From positions 4,340,001 to 4,404,000 of the forward strand of contig JAGPXD010000001.1 in assembly GCA_020746995.1 (NCBI GenBank): a DNA stretch of 64,000 nucleotides. Reading direction: 5' to 3'. This stretch comes from Plectosphaerella cucumerina (taxonomy: Eukaryota; Ascomycota; Sordariomycetes; Glomerellales; Plectosphaerellaceae). A program made the translations under genes and the position numbers. Below are positions 1 to 10,913 of the stretch, in pieces (positions within the stretch are counted from its first letter, which is position 1; each line of letters begins with the position of its first letter). The notes under the pieces are model-generated. The model was not told where the DNA came from. It saw only the letters and a program-made list of their open reading frames with translations, and did not search any database.

Positions 1-824
1 CCTGGAGGGAATCCTTCGGACTCTTCACATGGAATACCCACGACCCCAAGTTCGAACGGATAATCAACTCGCCGGCCTACCTGGGCTTTGTCTTCGCAGA
101 TCGGGAGGCGCAAAACCACACGATTAAGATCCCGTTTCAACTCCTCAACCTTACTTTGGAGGCGCCTATTGTCGACACCCCGACTCGATACTTCCCATGC
201 CAGCCGCTAAAGCCAGGCCAGATCGGAACTTACCAGCTGGGCAGGGCTTTCCTCCAGGGTGCGTTCGTAGGGTTTAACCACGAGAAGGATGTCGCCTACC
301 TCGCGCAGGGGCCCGGCCCGAATATGGAACAGAGTGTTCTGCGGACGCTAGAGGTGGAGGAAGATATGCCCAGGAGCAACAGGATCGATGGCTTTGAGGA
401 ATCGTGGAGAGCTTTGTGGACGGTTCTTCAAGACGATAGCGAGGACGAGGACGTGTCGTCGATCGGACGGAGTGGCGAAGGTGAAGAGGCTCGGGGACTC
501 GGAGGGGGGCTTTCTACCGGGGCCAAGGCCGGCGTCGGGGTCGGTACTGTTTGCGCTCTGGGCTTTGTCGCGATCATCGCGGCCTTCTTGTGGCGAAGGC
601 AGAAGAGGCACCAAACCCGGGGCGTCCGGTCGGCCTCGTCATCCTCCGACGCCGACAGGCCATACGGAGAGAAGAAGGTGACGGCGGCGGCAGAGGCGCC
701 CGGGATTGAGATCGGGCATGAGCTCGAGGCGCCGGTGAAGACACACGAGGCGCCGGCGCTCAACGCCGTGCACGAGTTGAGTGCGATCCCGTTGGACGCG
801 AGTGCAGGAAAGGTCCATCAGTAG
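1..824 (+). CDS. Membrane-anchored pepsin-like (peptidase A1 fold) protein, C-terminal part
   Basis: The 5' end of this gene lies outside the window. The frame is open from base 3 to the TAG at 822-824, and no start is visible. The first ~100 residues resemble the C-terminal lobe of fungal A1 aspartic peptidase-like proteins: a YFPCQPL stretch followed by YQLGRAFLQGAFVGFNHE, a pattern typical of the strand that closes the second lobe. An acidic/Gly-rich linker follows, then one membrane segment (about bases 526-590, VGVGTVCALGFVAIIAAFLW), a basic stop-transfer RRQKRH and a charged, low-complexity cytosolic tail of about 70 residues. This layout suggests a type I surface protein. Neither catalytic Asp motif is visible here, so activity cannot be judged. 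The family call is inferred from a short segment and could be wrong. Confidence 0.65.
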   Translation, partial: WRESFGLFTWNTHDPKFERIINSPAYLGFVFADREAQNHTIKIPFQLLNLTLEAPIVDTPTRYFPCQPLKPGQIGTYQLGRAFLQGAFVGFNHEKDVAYLAQGPGPNMEQSVLRTLEVEEDMPRSNRIDGFEESWRALWTVLQDDSEDEDVSSIGRSGEGEEARGLGGGLSTGAKAGVGVGTVCALGFVAIIAAFLWRRQKRHQTRGVRSASSSSDADRPYGEKKVTAAAEAPGIEIGHELEAPVKTHEAPALNAVHELSAIPLDASAGKVHQ

Positions 825-2822
825 ACCACGACACACACTGGTAGGGTTGTAAGACACTCACTACGGGCCTTCAACTATTGTAAAAGGTTTAGTAGACATT
901 CAAATTTCTAAAATTGTTCCCTGACATCCAATTACAGTCATTATGTGACTCGGGCCCGGTTCCTCACAACACTTTCCAGCCCCGTATAGGTCTGTCTGTC
1001 TTCCGAGCCACCGCGCCGTTGACCGTTCCCACACATGGAAGCCGAACAATCGCCAAGCCTAAGGGCAGCAAGTGCACTAATACAGATATGGCGAGACCAG
1101 CTAAGATGGAGAACCCGCTGTCAGGCGCGGCCCCCGTCGGCGGCCGAGGGGACGCGACAGTGTGCGCCCCCAAAACCGTGCGTCTGGGGAGATGAACTGC
1201 GTTGGCGTGCTCCACCGCAGTTGGGTGGAAGAATTTGGTTTTGATCAAAGCGTCCTGTCCACCGCAGCCGACGGGCGAGCCTAGAGCCAGGAGGCCCCAG
1301 AGTCAGAGTCCGTGCCGAGGAACCGTCTGGCGAGAAAAAGTCGCAAGATGGGACGAATTGACTACTTTGCAGCACATGCTCTTCCAACTCGGGCAACTCG
1401 TGTCGACCAAGACTTGTTCTTGTTCGCATTGCGCTGATCAGGGACCATCTGTGTCAGTCCCTGGGTGGCACCCCCTTCGTCGCACCGATTTGCCTCGTCC
1501 CCGCGACTCCGTGACCCCCCCCCCTCGCCTCCAGACGGATGGGGCCTGTTCGGCTGGCTGTGTGGGCATCATCGTTGCGTGCTTGGTCGTCTGGACTTTC
1601 ACCTTTTGAACCCCCTCGTCTGCCTAATCAGTTGGGAGATGGGTGGCATCCTGTTCGAACACGAAGCATGATGGGGGGTAAGCCGGGCGCGTTGCCAGTT
1701 CTTCTAGGCTGGGTATTCTGACCTGGACGCCGTCGGATTCTGCTGGGCGGGTGAACCATCGCCGCGGAGGCCGAAGCTGTCCGGTGACGGCAGCGACTTA
1801 ACTTCCCTGAAGTCCCTGACCGAGTCAATCATGGCGGGTCGCGAAGCTTCGGGGAGGGGTACGCACGGGGTCTTGTGCTTTCAAAATACAGCCGTGCGAG
1901 GTAAACCGGGTCTCTGGCCGGCCTTCATTCATCCCATCCATGTCCATCAGAGTCGACGCGGCCATCGCCAACAACACCAGCAAAACGGGAGGTCTGGTTG
2001 CGGTGTTGGTCCAGGGCCGAAAAGCTTGGTTAAGCTGGCCCCATCTCCAATCAGCAATAGCGCCTTCTAGCGCGGACCCACCCCCTGACCAGGACCTGCC
2101 CTGGCTAGCCCCAATGTGCCTGCGGCGCGGCGATGAACGGCATCCACCAGGCATCACACGTCGTCTGGCGCCTTGCCCACCCGCGTGCTTTCCTCATTTG
2201 CGACCCCCTGGCCCGGGGGGTCCTGCCCTTGGCGCACCTGCCAGTGATGAGTCGGGACTGTGGGATGGGATGTTGGTCTTCGTGCCTTCCTTCCCGTCCC
2301 CCCAGGCCGGCCGTGCCTTCCCTGGCCCCCCATAAATGAGGTATCCTCCTTCAACGCGGCAGGCGCAAACCCCCGGGCTCCTTCCTCCTTCTCTTTCCTC
2401 ACCTGTTGCGACAACTTCACTCGGTAGTCCTCAGCCAGTCTCTCGCTAATAACCCTTCTTCTTCACCACCATCGTTACACGCCCTTTTTTAATCCACGGA
2501 ATCACTCCATCCCGTGCAACCACCGCCCATCACAGCCAATGTAGGTCACCCTTCCGTCCATAACCCGGGTTCTTTCCTTGTCTGGGGACCGTACACTGCC
2601 CCCGAAGTGGCGACTGTTGTGTATTACCCGGGAGGGAGCCCTCGACGACAACGCGGGAGGCAGTTGTTGCCCCGGACTCGGACTCGCACAGCTTTCACTT
2701 GCGCGTCACTACACCACCATTCAGTCCACCTCGCGCTCCGAAACAACAAATCTGAACCCTTTCACTAACACCACACGCGCAAGCCCAGACTACCGATTGT
2801 AATTCTCAACCACTCAGTCACA
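825..2822. other. Intergenic region with promoter and leader of the GPI protein
   Basis: No convincing coding sequence: the open frames are short, rich in Pro/Arg/Ser and lack splice structure. A TATA-like CATAAATG sits near 2330, followed by a CT-rich stretch at about 2379-2410 and an A/C-rich leader up to the ATG at 2823. Together these suggest transcription of the next gene starts around 2400. Confidence 0.5.
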
Positions 2823-3569
2823 ATGAAGTTCTCTCTTGCCGCCGTCGTTGGCTTCGCCGCCGCCGTCTTCGCTCAGACCAAGATCGAGATCAGCAACTCC
2901 GTCATCGACCCCGTTGCCGGTAACGACTTCGAGCTCACCTGGGTCCAGGCCGAGGGCCCTGTCACCATTCAGCTCGTCTACGGCCCCTCGAACAACCTGG
3001 CGAAGGGCGAGGTCATTGCCAGTATGTTGCGCGCCACCTTCACCTGACCCGTCCCCCATTTTCCTAACAGGCTCTAGGTGACCTGGACCCCGAGGCCGGC
3101 AGCTTCACCTGGAGCGTCCCCGACGACATCGTCTCTCGCGGCGACTACGCCTTCTACATCACCGACGGCACTACCGAGAACTACAGCCTGCAGTTCCCCC
3201 TCGCCGGTACTGGCGTCGCCAGCACCTCCGCCGCTCCCACCTCCAGTGTTCGCTCGACTACCGCCGCTCCCTCGTCTGCTTCCACCGAGGAGGCCTCTTC
3301 CACCCTGACGACCACCATCACCAGCGAGGTTTCTTCCAGCGCCGAGGCTTCCAGCAGTAAGCACCACACTGACAACCTCGCCCGTTCCAACCAAGCTAAC
3401 ATATGTGACAGCCGCTTCCGAGTCTGAGAGCGAGTCCTCCACCCGCACCACTGCTGCCGCCAGCGCCAGCGGCTCCAGCACTGACGTCCCCGACGCCAAC
3501 AAGGCCGGTCGCCTCGGCTCGCCTGTTGCCCTCATCCTCACCCTCGCCGCCATGCTTTACTTCCACTAA
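2823..3569 (+). CDS. GPI-anchored Ser/Thr-rich wall protein with Kre9/Knh1-type N-terminal domain
   Basis: Exons 2823-3021, 3078-3356 and 3412-3569 give 211 residues. Donors are GTATGT (3022) and GTAAGC (3357); acceptors are TAG (3077) and CAG (3411). Using the earlier CAG at 3070 would bring in an immediate stop, so TAG is chosen. Residues 1-17 are a signal peptide (MKFSLAAVVGFAAAVFA). Residues ~20-110 match the beta-sandwich found at the N-terminus of Kre9/Knh1 family proteins (ELTW, GDYAFYITDGTTENYS). A Ser/Thr-rich O-glycosylation region follows, and the protein ends in a hydrophobic tail (GSPVALILTLAAMLYFH) typical of a GPI addition signal. It should sit at the plasma membrane or wall. 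Family members are linked to beta-1,6-glucan or wall organisation, but no enzymatic residue can be pointed to. Confidence 0.88.
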
Positions 3570-4454
3570 GCATCCTGCTTGGGACCGTCCTCTCGTAGAG
3601 AGGCATCATCATGAGTGTATGTCGGAGGAGAGCTTTTCTTAGGAAGCTCGGGGAGCGTAATCGCATCATTTGGTACACGACTGGGCTTTACGGAGCATCA
3701 TCGTGTATTCTGCATCCAGCCGGGCTTGCACAAGTACAGACCCATTCAGTCTAATGCATTGTGGACTCTCTGATTGCACCATGACTCGCTTTCCCTTGCT
3801 GGTGATGGCTTGAACTCAGAGACGAGGGGTCGAGGCCGACGATATGATGCTTCGAGCCTCCCCTGGCCCTACGGTGACTTGTGCATGCGACGGCAATCGG
3901 CATGTATCTGGGGACCTGACAGATTCGGCACAATCAACGGTGTCACGGGTAGTCACGTTCGACATGTCTTACTCGAGTCGACAGCCGACGCCCCACCCGG
4001 GTGAACATTCCACAGCGTTCGGCGCAGTGTTGCACCGCCTCGAGCGCCGCCTTTCCAGCGAGCCAGAGTGTCACACAACTGCTGAGAGAATGGTCCGCGA
4101 TCTCAGGTGCTCCTTCGCGAAAATCAGTCATATTGTACAGTTTTGTTGTAAAGCGAGAGCCATCCGTCTGTCTATGCTTTCTTTTCCAGGTGCCGAACCA
4201 TCCCATTTCTCTGCCTCTTAAATGCCCTCTATTAAGTACACTGGCCTGGCCTCCCAGTAGGCGAGCCGTAATACCCGCGAAGCGCTTGTGTCCCGGCCTG
4301 GAGTGGTAGGAACGTATACCACTTGTACGTCCGGCAATGACGTGGCCGGTGGACCTGTGTACGCCCGGTGCCGATGCCCATCCCGGGCTGCGGCATAGGC
4401 GTTACTTGTCGTTACTGCTGTCGACATTGAGCCCCAGTTGTTCGGGTCATTCGG
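3570..4454. other. Convergent 3' intergenic region
   Basis: This lies between the stop of the GPI protein and the stop of the minus-strand PTC7-like gene. It holds the two 3' untranslated regions. I see no gene, repeat or RNA in it. Confidence 0.5.
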
Positions 4455-5813
4455 TTACAGCTTGGCCTTTGGCGGGGCGGCCTTGGACTCGTCCGAGACA
4501 ATGGCGACGACGACGACGATATCGTCGACCTTGCCGCCGTGCCAATTCTCGTGAGGATACCACTTCTGCACCTCCTTCGCAAAGGGCCCGTCGACTTTCG
4601 TGTTGATGCTGGCTGCCTTGGCCGCGGTCGTGAGCTGGATGGCCAGGTGGCTCTGTAGGCTCATGGGGCCTTCCTTGGGAGAGTCGTCCGCGGAGAGGAG
4701 CCGTCGCAGGTCATCCGCCACGCGGATGCTGCCGTCCTTGCTTCCCGCCGCCGCGGGGTCGGCGTCGGTCACCCAGGCGCCGGTGCCGGTCATGGCTTTG
4801 GTGACGACGCGGAGAATGTCCTGGTTGAAGAGGTTGTCCCAGACGCCGTCGGAGGCGAAGATGAGGACGTCGCCGTGCCGGACCTGGTGGCGCGTGATGT
4901 CGGCGTCGCGGGGGAAGTCGCTGAGCTGCGCGCCGCCAAAGGCGGCCATGCGCGCCGCCACGGAGGGGGGCACGACGGAGAGCTGGAAGGGGGTGTTGAA
5001 GGCGTGCGTCTGCGGGATCGTATGGGCGTGAACGGCACCGAGGCGGAGCTGGATGTAGCCGCTGTCGCCGAGGTTGGCAACGTCGACTGTGCCCTGGGGC
5101 GAGGCGACGGCCACGCACGCCGTGCTGCCGCCGGCGCGTATCGTCCGGTCCTCGCAGACGGACTGGTAGCCGGCCTGGAGGAGGTCCCGGGCCCGCGGGA
5201 TGGGGGTCGGCTGCTTCTCGGCGGCAGGGACGCCGCGCGAGGCCGAAGCGCCGTGCTCGTACGCAGCGGCGGCGACATAGTCGCAGAGGCCGTGGGAGAA
5301 GTCTGCCGGGTCGACGCCCGAGTCAACCCATCCTCCCACGCCGTCGGCGACGCCCATTGCCGTGGCGCCGGTGTCGCCGACGCGGCTCACGAAGAAGGCA
5401 TCGTGTCCGCTGTTGGGACGGGAGCGCTTGTCGCGCTTCGTCTGCTGTATTCTATTGTAGGGGTTGAAATGGAAGATATGTGTCGAGGGATCGTACCGGC
5501 GGTCCTTGCCAATGAAGGACGCCGCGACGTGGAAGGAATAGGGGCCGCCTGCGTCAGCGTCGTTGGATGTTGTAGAGAAGGTTCGGCCGGCATTCGAAGA
5601 GGAAGAAGAAGACATCTTGGAGGCCATCTGGGCGCGGGCGAGGCTATATGCTGCAGCGCGGGTCGTCAGTCAGCGGGCATGCAGACATGTGCGGCCACGT
5701 GCAGTCGCAGTGGTGGTTGCATCATGGGCGAAAAAGAACATACCGATTCGCTGCGCACGACCTTGGGAGACCAGGGTCAGAGGCTGTCGGGCAAGTGTCA
5801 GCGGTGCAGCCAT
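4455..5813 (-). CDS. PTC7: Ptc7-like PP2C protein phosphatase, mitochondrial presequence and C-terminal AKL
   Basis: Two exons on the minus strand, 5813-5744 and 5650-4455, give 421 residues. The 93-nt intron has donor GTATGT and acceptor CTGCAG. Exon 1 encodes MAAPLTLARQPLTLVSQGR and continues into YSLARAQMASKM and GRTFSTTS, a basic, Ser/Thr-rich, acid-free N-terminus typical of a mitochondrial presequence. The PP2C core begins near residue 55 (GKDRRYDPSTHIFHFNP). It has GHDAFFVS, the metal-binding GVADGVGGWVDSGVDP block, and DVLIFASDGVWDNLF. PTC7/azr1 proteins are Mn/Mg-dependent Ser/Thr phosphatases; yeast Ptc7 acts in mitochondria, with reported links to coenzyme Q synthesis. The last three residues are AKL, a functional PTS1 variant in many fungi, so peroxisomal routing is also possible. 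A second in-frame ATG (5627) would give a form without the presequence. Confidence 0.9.
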
Positions 5814-6537
5814 TGCTCCGAGTGTGCGGCGATGTGTCGGCTTTCCTGAAGATGCAGAACTTTCACATTCCGCATGTTCGGAAAAGGCGGAGGTAAGAAG
5901 AAAGAAGCGGTTGCTCACACCCTGTTACGTCTGGATGATTGAGCGGAGGGAAAGTCGCGGCCGGGAAGCTCTGGCGCCTTGGTGATGGTCACTGGCCACC
6001 AATGGCATCGGGATTGAGCCCCGGGGGCAGTGCTGCGGATCAAGTAAAGTGCGGCGCCCGGGTGCATGCCCGACCGCACGGGATCCGCCAAGCTTGAAGC
6101 CGGGCCGCGACGGGCCGGCAGCAGTAGCTGGCCAACTTAGCGAGCTACTATTACTAGAAGTACCCTACAGCACCCACAGATAGATCCAACTACCTATAAC
6201 ATCTACAACATCAATTCTGTTCAATGAGCGCACTTTAAGGTTTGAAAGTGTTTTGATTCCATCTCCGGAAGCGACTTCCATCCCTACACCATCAGGCTTG
6301 CTTTTCTACGGCCTGGGCCGACCACTGAGACCCTGTCCACCACCAACATAGAAGAAGAGATGCTGATTACAAGGTATTGTTTGATCCCAAACGTCCATCC
6401 AAAAAACCAAAGTGACACATGCGTATATGGTATATGGTATCCCAACGCCGATGCCAGTCATAAATTCGTGAGTAGAATCCTCTCGCCGAGGCGGAGGTTG
6501 ATGCAAGAAATCGACGCCAAGATGATGCACATCGCGT
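5814..6537. other. PTC7 promoter and F-box gene 3' region
   Basis: Upstream region of the minus-strand PTC7-like gene and downstream region of the F-box gene. No coding feature or RNA was recognised. Confidence 0.45.
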
Positions 6538-8818
6538 CTAGGCCATCTGGGGGCCAGCCCAGCGGCCTCGCTCGCTGTGCCACCACTTCTCCTTCTCCTT
6601 GCGGTCGAAGTTGCCGTTGGTGCTCATATTCCAGCGTCCGGTGCAGCCTTCGCGCTCGTTGGTGTCCTCGCCGCAGTGCGCCATCACATCATCGATGTCG
6701 ACGAGCCCGCCCTTTTCATCGCGGGCGCCAAAGTCGGAGCTGAGATCGTATCGAATACGGCTTCCGATGGTGCCCATGTGACCTGCCATGGAGAACTCAT
6801 CAACAAGGTAGCCTTCCTCATCGGTGACGTGGACCAGGAAACGAGGTTGGTGACGCGCAGCTTCCAGACGAGCCTGTGCCGCCTGGCGGGCGTCGCGCAG
6901 GTCGCTCGTTTCGCGAAGGGTCACGACACTCGGGCTCGTCGGCGTGCGGGGTCCAAAAGACTGGACGCTGCTATCGCTTCCGGTGCTGAGGCTTGTGAGG
7001 CTGTCGATCGTCCCACAGCGGCTGATAAGTCCAACGCTGTTCTGGCCAGGGAATCGGAACCGATCCGATGCCGTCTCGATCCGATCGACCGGTTGGCACA
7101 GAGACTGGAAGACACCCTCCGGGTCATTGGGTGTCCTCAGGAAACGGAGCTCCGGGAATCCGTTGGCCGCAATGCTCCGCGAGAGAATGCTGTCTGCGGC
7201 ATGAGCCAGGGACGACGGTGTCGTGATGTCCCAGTGAAGCCTGCGGAGCGAAGAAGATGCGAGGTAGGGCATCAGCCAGATCATGGTGTCCTCGGGAAGC
7301 GACGGGGCAAACGTCTGGACGAGCGAGAACGTCCGCAGGTTAACGAGGTTGGAGAAGATGCGCACCAGGGCGGGAAGAGAGTCGAGGTTGACATGACGAA
7401 GCGTGAGGCGCGTCATGGCTTGGCTGGAGGGCAGCGTAGCAAAGGCGGAGAGGCCGCTGCTGGTGACGCCTGCCATGTGGGAGAGTGAGAGAGACTCCAG
7501 GGCCGGTAGCGCCTGGAGCGAGTGGTCGTTGAAGGCCGTCGGAGACAGGCGGCTTAGGCAAACATGTCGCAGCGACGGGAGGAGCCTTAGAGTCTTTGTC
7601 ACAAGCCCCTCGGGCGCCTGAGTCGCGCCGGGGAGGCAGTGGATGGTCAGGGTTGTTAGCTGCCTCCAATTGACGTGGTGCTCCAGGAAAGCAGCCATCT
7701 CATGCGCCCCCAAGCCCCCTGACGAGGGACCGGAGTTCCGCCTGCTCCTTGTCATCTGGGCGGACTTGGCTGAGCTAGAGCCTGGGCGCGCACCAGATCG
7801 AGAGCGGGGTTGTTGTGCCAGTGGTTCAGCGGGCGAATCCATGATCCAGTCCATCTGCCTCAGATTCTGTCGTGTGGACAGGGCATGGAAAAGACGGCTG
7901 TACGAGTGATCGTACCGGGGATGCAGTCCAACGAGGCGCTCGAAATTTGGGCATTCCATGACCAGCGTAGCAACCAGGTCATGATACTCGGCCAGAGCCA
8001 CGCCGGCGGGCAGGGCTGGGACCTTTAGGGAGCGCACGAGTGCTGCGAGCTGGGGGTTGGCACGCAGGCTTCGGCGCAGAAGAATCAGCCTGGAGCTGTG
8101 GTTGAGCTTGTAGCGCTTCTTCTGAGGTGCGGCGTCTGATCCGTTGAGTTGGATGTCCTCATACCTGTCACATGTTAGATGAGCAGTGATTGCCGGTGGA
8201 ATTTTGCACTTACAAGATGTTTCGTGCCAGGCCGTGCCACTTTCTGGAGACGACGGCCATCGCACACACATCTCGCATCCAACATGTCGAGCAGCTGTCG
8301 CTCTTGGGCTCGAGATGAGACTCACGCAGCTTCACGAGGATGGTTGACATGACCGACGGCGGAAGCGATGCGAAAAGCTCGCCGGGCTGGCGCATGACCG
8401 TCTTGTTGAAGACTGTTTTGACAGGGCTTGGCGTGCGAGGGCCAAGATCCGAGTGGTATGTCGGGTATCTGACAGATTCCTTGGACACCATGGTAGCCTG
8501 GCTGCTCCAGGAGGAGCTCCTGGATCTCGAGTCGAACCCGTCAGAGGGGGTGACGGGCGTGACGGTCACCGTGGTGGCCGCAGACAGCTTCCGTGGTCTG
8601 TTGAGGACGAATGGGTATCCCTCGCCACCCTTCTGATGCAATAACGAGTGCTTCTCGAAGCCTGCGGGGGCAGCAGAATGGGGGAGACGGCCAACATCGC
8701 GGCTGTTCTTGCCCACGTAGCCGCTGACAGGCTGGTCGAGCTCCAGAGGATAGAACTCGGAGGAGGCGCCGTGGTAGGACGGCGTGACCCTCGGGGCCAG
8801 GACGGTGGTCGAGGCCAT
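6538..8818 (-). CDS. F-box protein with leucine-rich-repeat-like C-terminus
   Basis: Exons 8818-8214 and 8164-6538 give 743 residues; the 49-nt intron (donor GTAAGT, acceptor ACAG) splits a Leu codon. The N-terminal ~140 residues are low-complexity and Ser/Pro-rich. An F-box follows (GELFASLPPSVMSTILVKL ... VVSRKWHGLARNILYEDIQL), interrupted by a Cys-containing insert CSTCWMRDVC. The second half holds repeated Leu-rich units (LTTLTIHCLPG, LRHVCLSRLSP, LESLSLSHMAG, MTRLTLRHVNLDSLP, LRTFSLVQ), consistent with a substrate-binding LRR surface, then a Ser/Thr-rich tail. F-box/LRR proteins usually act as substrate receptors of SCF ubiquitin ligases; the target here is unknown. The frame stays open upstream to 9322, so a longer N-terminus with a hydrophobic stretch is possible, but the ATG at 8818 begins the part that looks conserved. 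Confidence 0.82.
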
Positions 8819-10498
8819 GGTGGGCGGGAAAAAGCGTGCTGGGGCTTTCAGGTGGTTCTCATCGCCGGCTGAATACTGAACGACGGGTGCTGCCGAGTAT
8901 CGTCTCTTGTGCTGGAGGCGGCGTGGAGTGCTTGAGGAGCGGTCGATGTTAGTATGTCGTGTGTAACCCGGACGATAACAGGGACAGGTTGGATCAAGAG
9001 GAAGAGGCGAGACTCCTGGCACGGGTAGTGGCCACTTGACCGGCTCCCGGAATAGTTTTAAGAAAGAGGACAAGCGTGAGAAAGCAACGGCGGCCAAGAC
9101 GCCCACCCATGTCTGCCATCCCATGTCGGGTCTCGGCAGCAAGGTTGAGCGCGCCATGTCACCCCGGACTAACAGCGGCTGGGCGAAGCTCCGGGGGGTC
9201 GAGCACGACGATGCGTGAGTGGCCCAGAAGGCTCGGGAGAGTGGCCTCCAGGAGGGCCGGCGCTCTGAGGGCCCCAATTCGCCCCATTGATATGCCCTGG
9301 AAGGCCGCCCCCAGGGCCCCAAGGCGGTCTAGCGGCAGGGGAATGACGAGGGACAAGGCTCGGGACCACTAAGAGCAGCGCTCAAAAGCTCCGTGGCGGC
9401 GGCTTGGCAAGCAACGGTTTGGAGGGGCTGACCGCGTCGGAAGATTAAGAGTTGCAGCGGGCAGATTCAGGGCCGAACCCCTATTAGCGCAAGGCTTTGA
9501 GGGTTCTGATTGAGGGTGCCGAGAGCAGCGGACTCGCTGGGCGCAGAGGAGGAACCGCTCCGGGGCTTCGGTGGAAATTGCGATGGCCCCCGTGATCTGA
9601 CTTGGGTTGCATCGCCATTGTCGAAGAGCCGGAGTGATCTGAGGCGGGTCGGAGAGTTGCAACGCGGGCGTCGCAGGGTCCCTTTGTCTTTGTCGCGCGG
9701 TATTGCCATCCAGATTCAGATTGGGGGGCGGTGGCCCAGGCTGAACACGAGGTCATGGCTAATTGCTTCTCCGCCCAGCCAAGAGAAGACGGCAGGGTCC
9801 TGGCCCCTTTTGCCCATGGCTCCCATGGGCACGTCCGAGCGAGCGAGCGACGCGTGATGGTGGTGCTGGCGGCGGCGGATGACCTGACGTGACTGACAAG
9901 AATAAAGTAGAGGAGTTCCCGCTTTGGCAGGTGCAGTGCGGCACTGTATCATGCACAAGTCCCGACTCGCTCGCGTCGAAGGATTGTCTGTGGGCGAGAC
10001 AGAGGGCCAGGTTGTCGCATCGCAGCCCGCCCTGAGGTGTTTTCGCAATCGGTCCGTGTCCGTTTGTGGCCGCGGTCGAGACCAAGACCTGACTCTGAGG
10101 CTGAGGGAGGAAAGAGGGCACAGCGAGAGGTGATGCCCGAGTGGTGTTTCGGTGAGCGTGCCTTTCTTTTTGCCCGGAACTCGGACAAGGTGATGGGAAG
10201 TGAGGCGTCCTGAACCATTGGGCCCTGCGTTTTGACTCTCGCTGCTGCAGGAACGACCCGGCCGTTGCTGCTTCCGCGTCTGTGGCACCTTCCCCAGGTC
10301 CCAGCCCAGAGCACTGGACGGGAGGCTGCAGTTGGTCGGGGCAAGTGCGCCCGATGTCGTGCAGCACCTGCCGTCAGTGCAAGACCACCGCGGAAGGTCC
10401 GACCCACAGGCCCATGTGGTGGCCCGCACAAGCCGCTCACAGCGACCGCTGTCCGTGTAGCGGCTGCACCAGCGGCTGTCACCAACACCCCGAACCAC
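8819..10498. other. Long upstream region of the F-box gene, no firm gene
   Basis: The minus-strand frame of the F-box gene continues open to 9322 and may be leader or extra N-terminus. Beyond that, open frames overlap on both strands in several phases without codon bias. A minus-strand frame at 9716-10498 is open for 260 codons but has no recognisable domain. Confidence 0.4.
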
Positions 10499-10913
10499 TC
10501 AAAGCACAACGCCAGACTTGAGCCACGGCCCAGAATCCAACTCAGCCTCAACCTCAGCACCACTTCTTCCAGTCCCGAGACTGACGTGAGCTGAGATGCG
10601 GCTGATGCTTGCGTATGACCGCAAAGAGAAACGAAAGCAACGCAGAAAGCAAGAAACCAGAAGGGGGCAACAAAACGAAACTTGTGCGCACGTACCGAAC
10701 CTCGGCGACACTGCCGTCCCTGCTCATATCTCCCCAGATGGAGGCGTAGGCCGTCTGCCGAAACACCTCCGAGTCGGGCGGAAGAGATCCATGCTTGCTC
10801 CTCTTGCTCTGCTTCCGGGTCATCTGCTCGTGGTACTGTCGTTGGGCATCGTGGACGTGGTGGACGGCCCGAGGTTGCTGCACCTGGACCTGGAGCTGTG
10901 GTCGACCGGCCAT
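10499..10913 (-). CDS. Candidate small unknown gene, first exon fairly well supported
   Basis: The first exon, 10913-10696, encodes 72 residues from an ATG with A at -3 (CAAG-ATG-GCC). It shows clear G/C third-position bias, unlike the surrounding frames. It is Gln/His-rich at the start, has a basic stretch (MTRKQSKRSKHG), then DSEVFRQTAYASIWGDMS and ends at a strong donor GTACGT (10695). One possible acceptor, CAG at 10581-10583 with a CTCAC branch-like site, joins an exon 10580-10499 and gives a 99-residue protein, but codon bias in that exon is weak and other acceptors further downstream are possible. I do not recognise the family. The structure after the first exon is a guess. Confidence 0.35.

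Noticed and set aside
4875..5849. Plus-strand frame of 324 codons
   Set aside because: Antisense to the PTC7-like gene; no recognisable domain.
9716..10498. Minus-strand frame of 260 codons, considered as later exons of the candidate small gene
   Set aside because: Arg/Cys/Ser-rich without G/C third-position bias or family motifs; linking it to the 10696-10913 exon requires an arbitrary acceptor.
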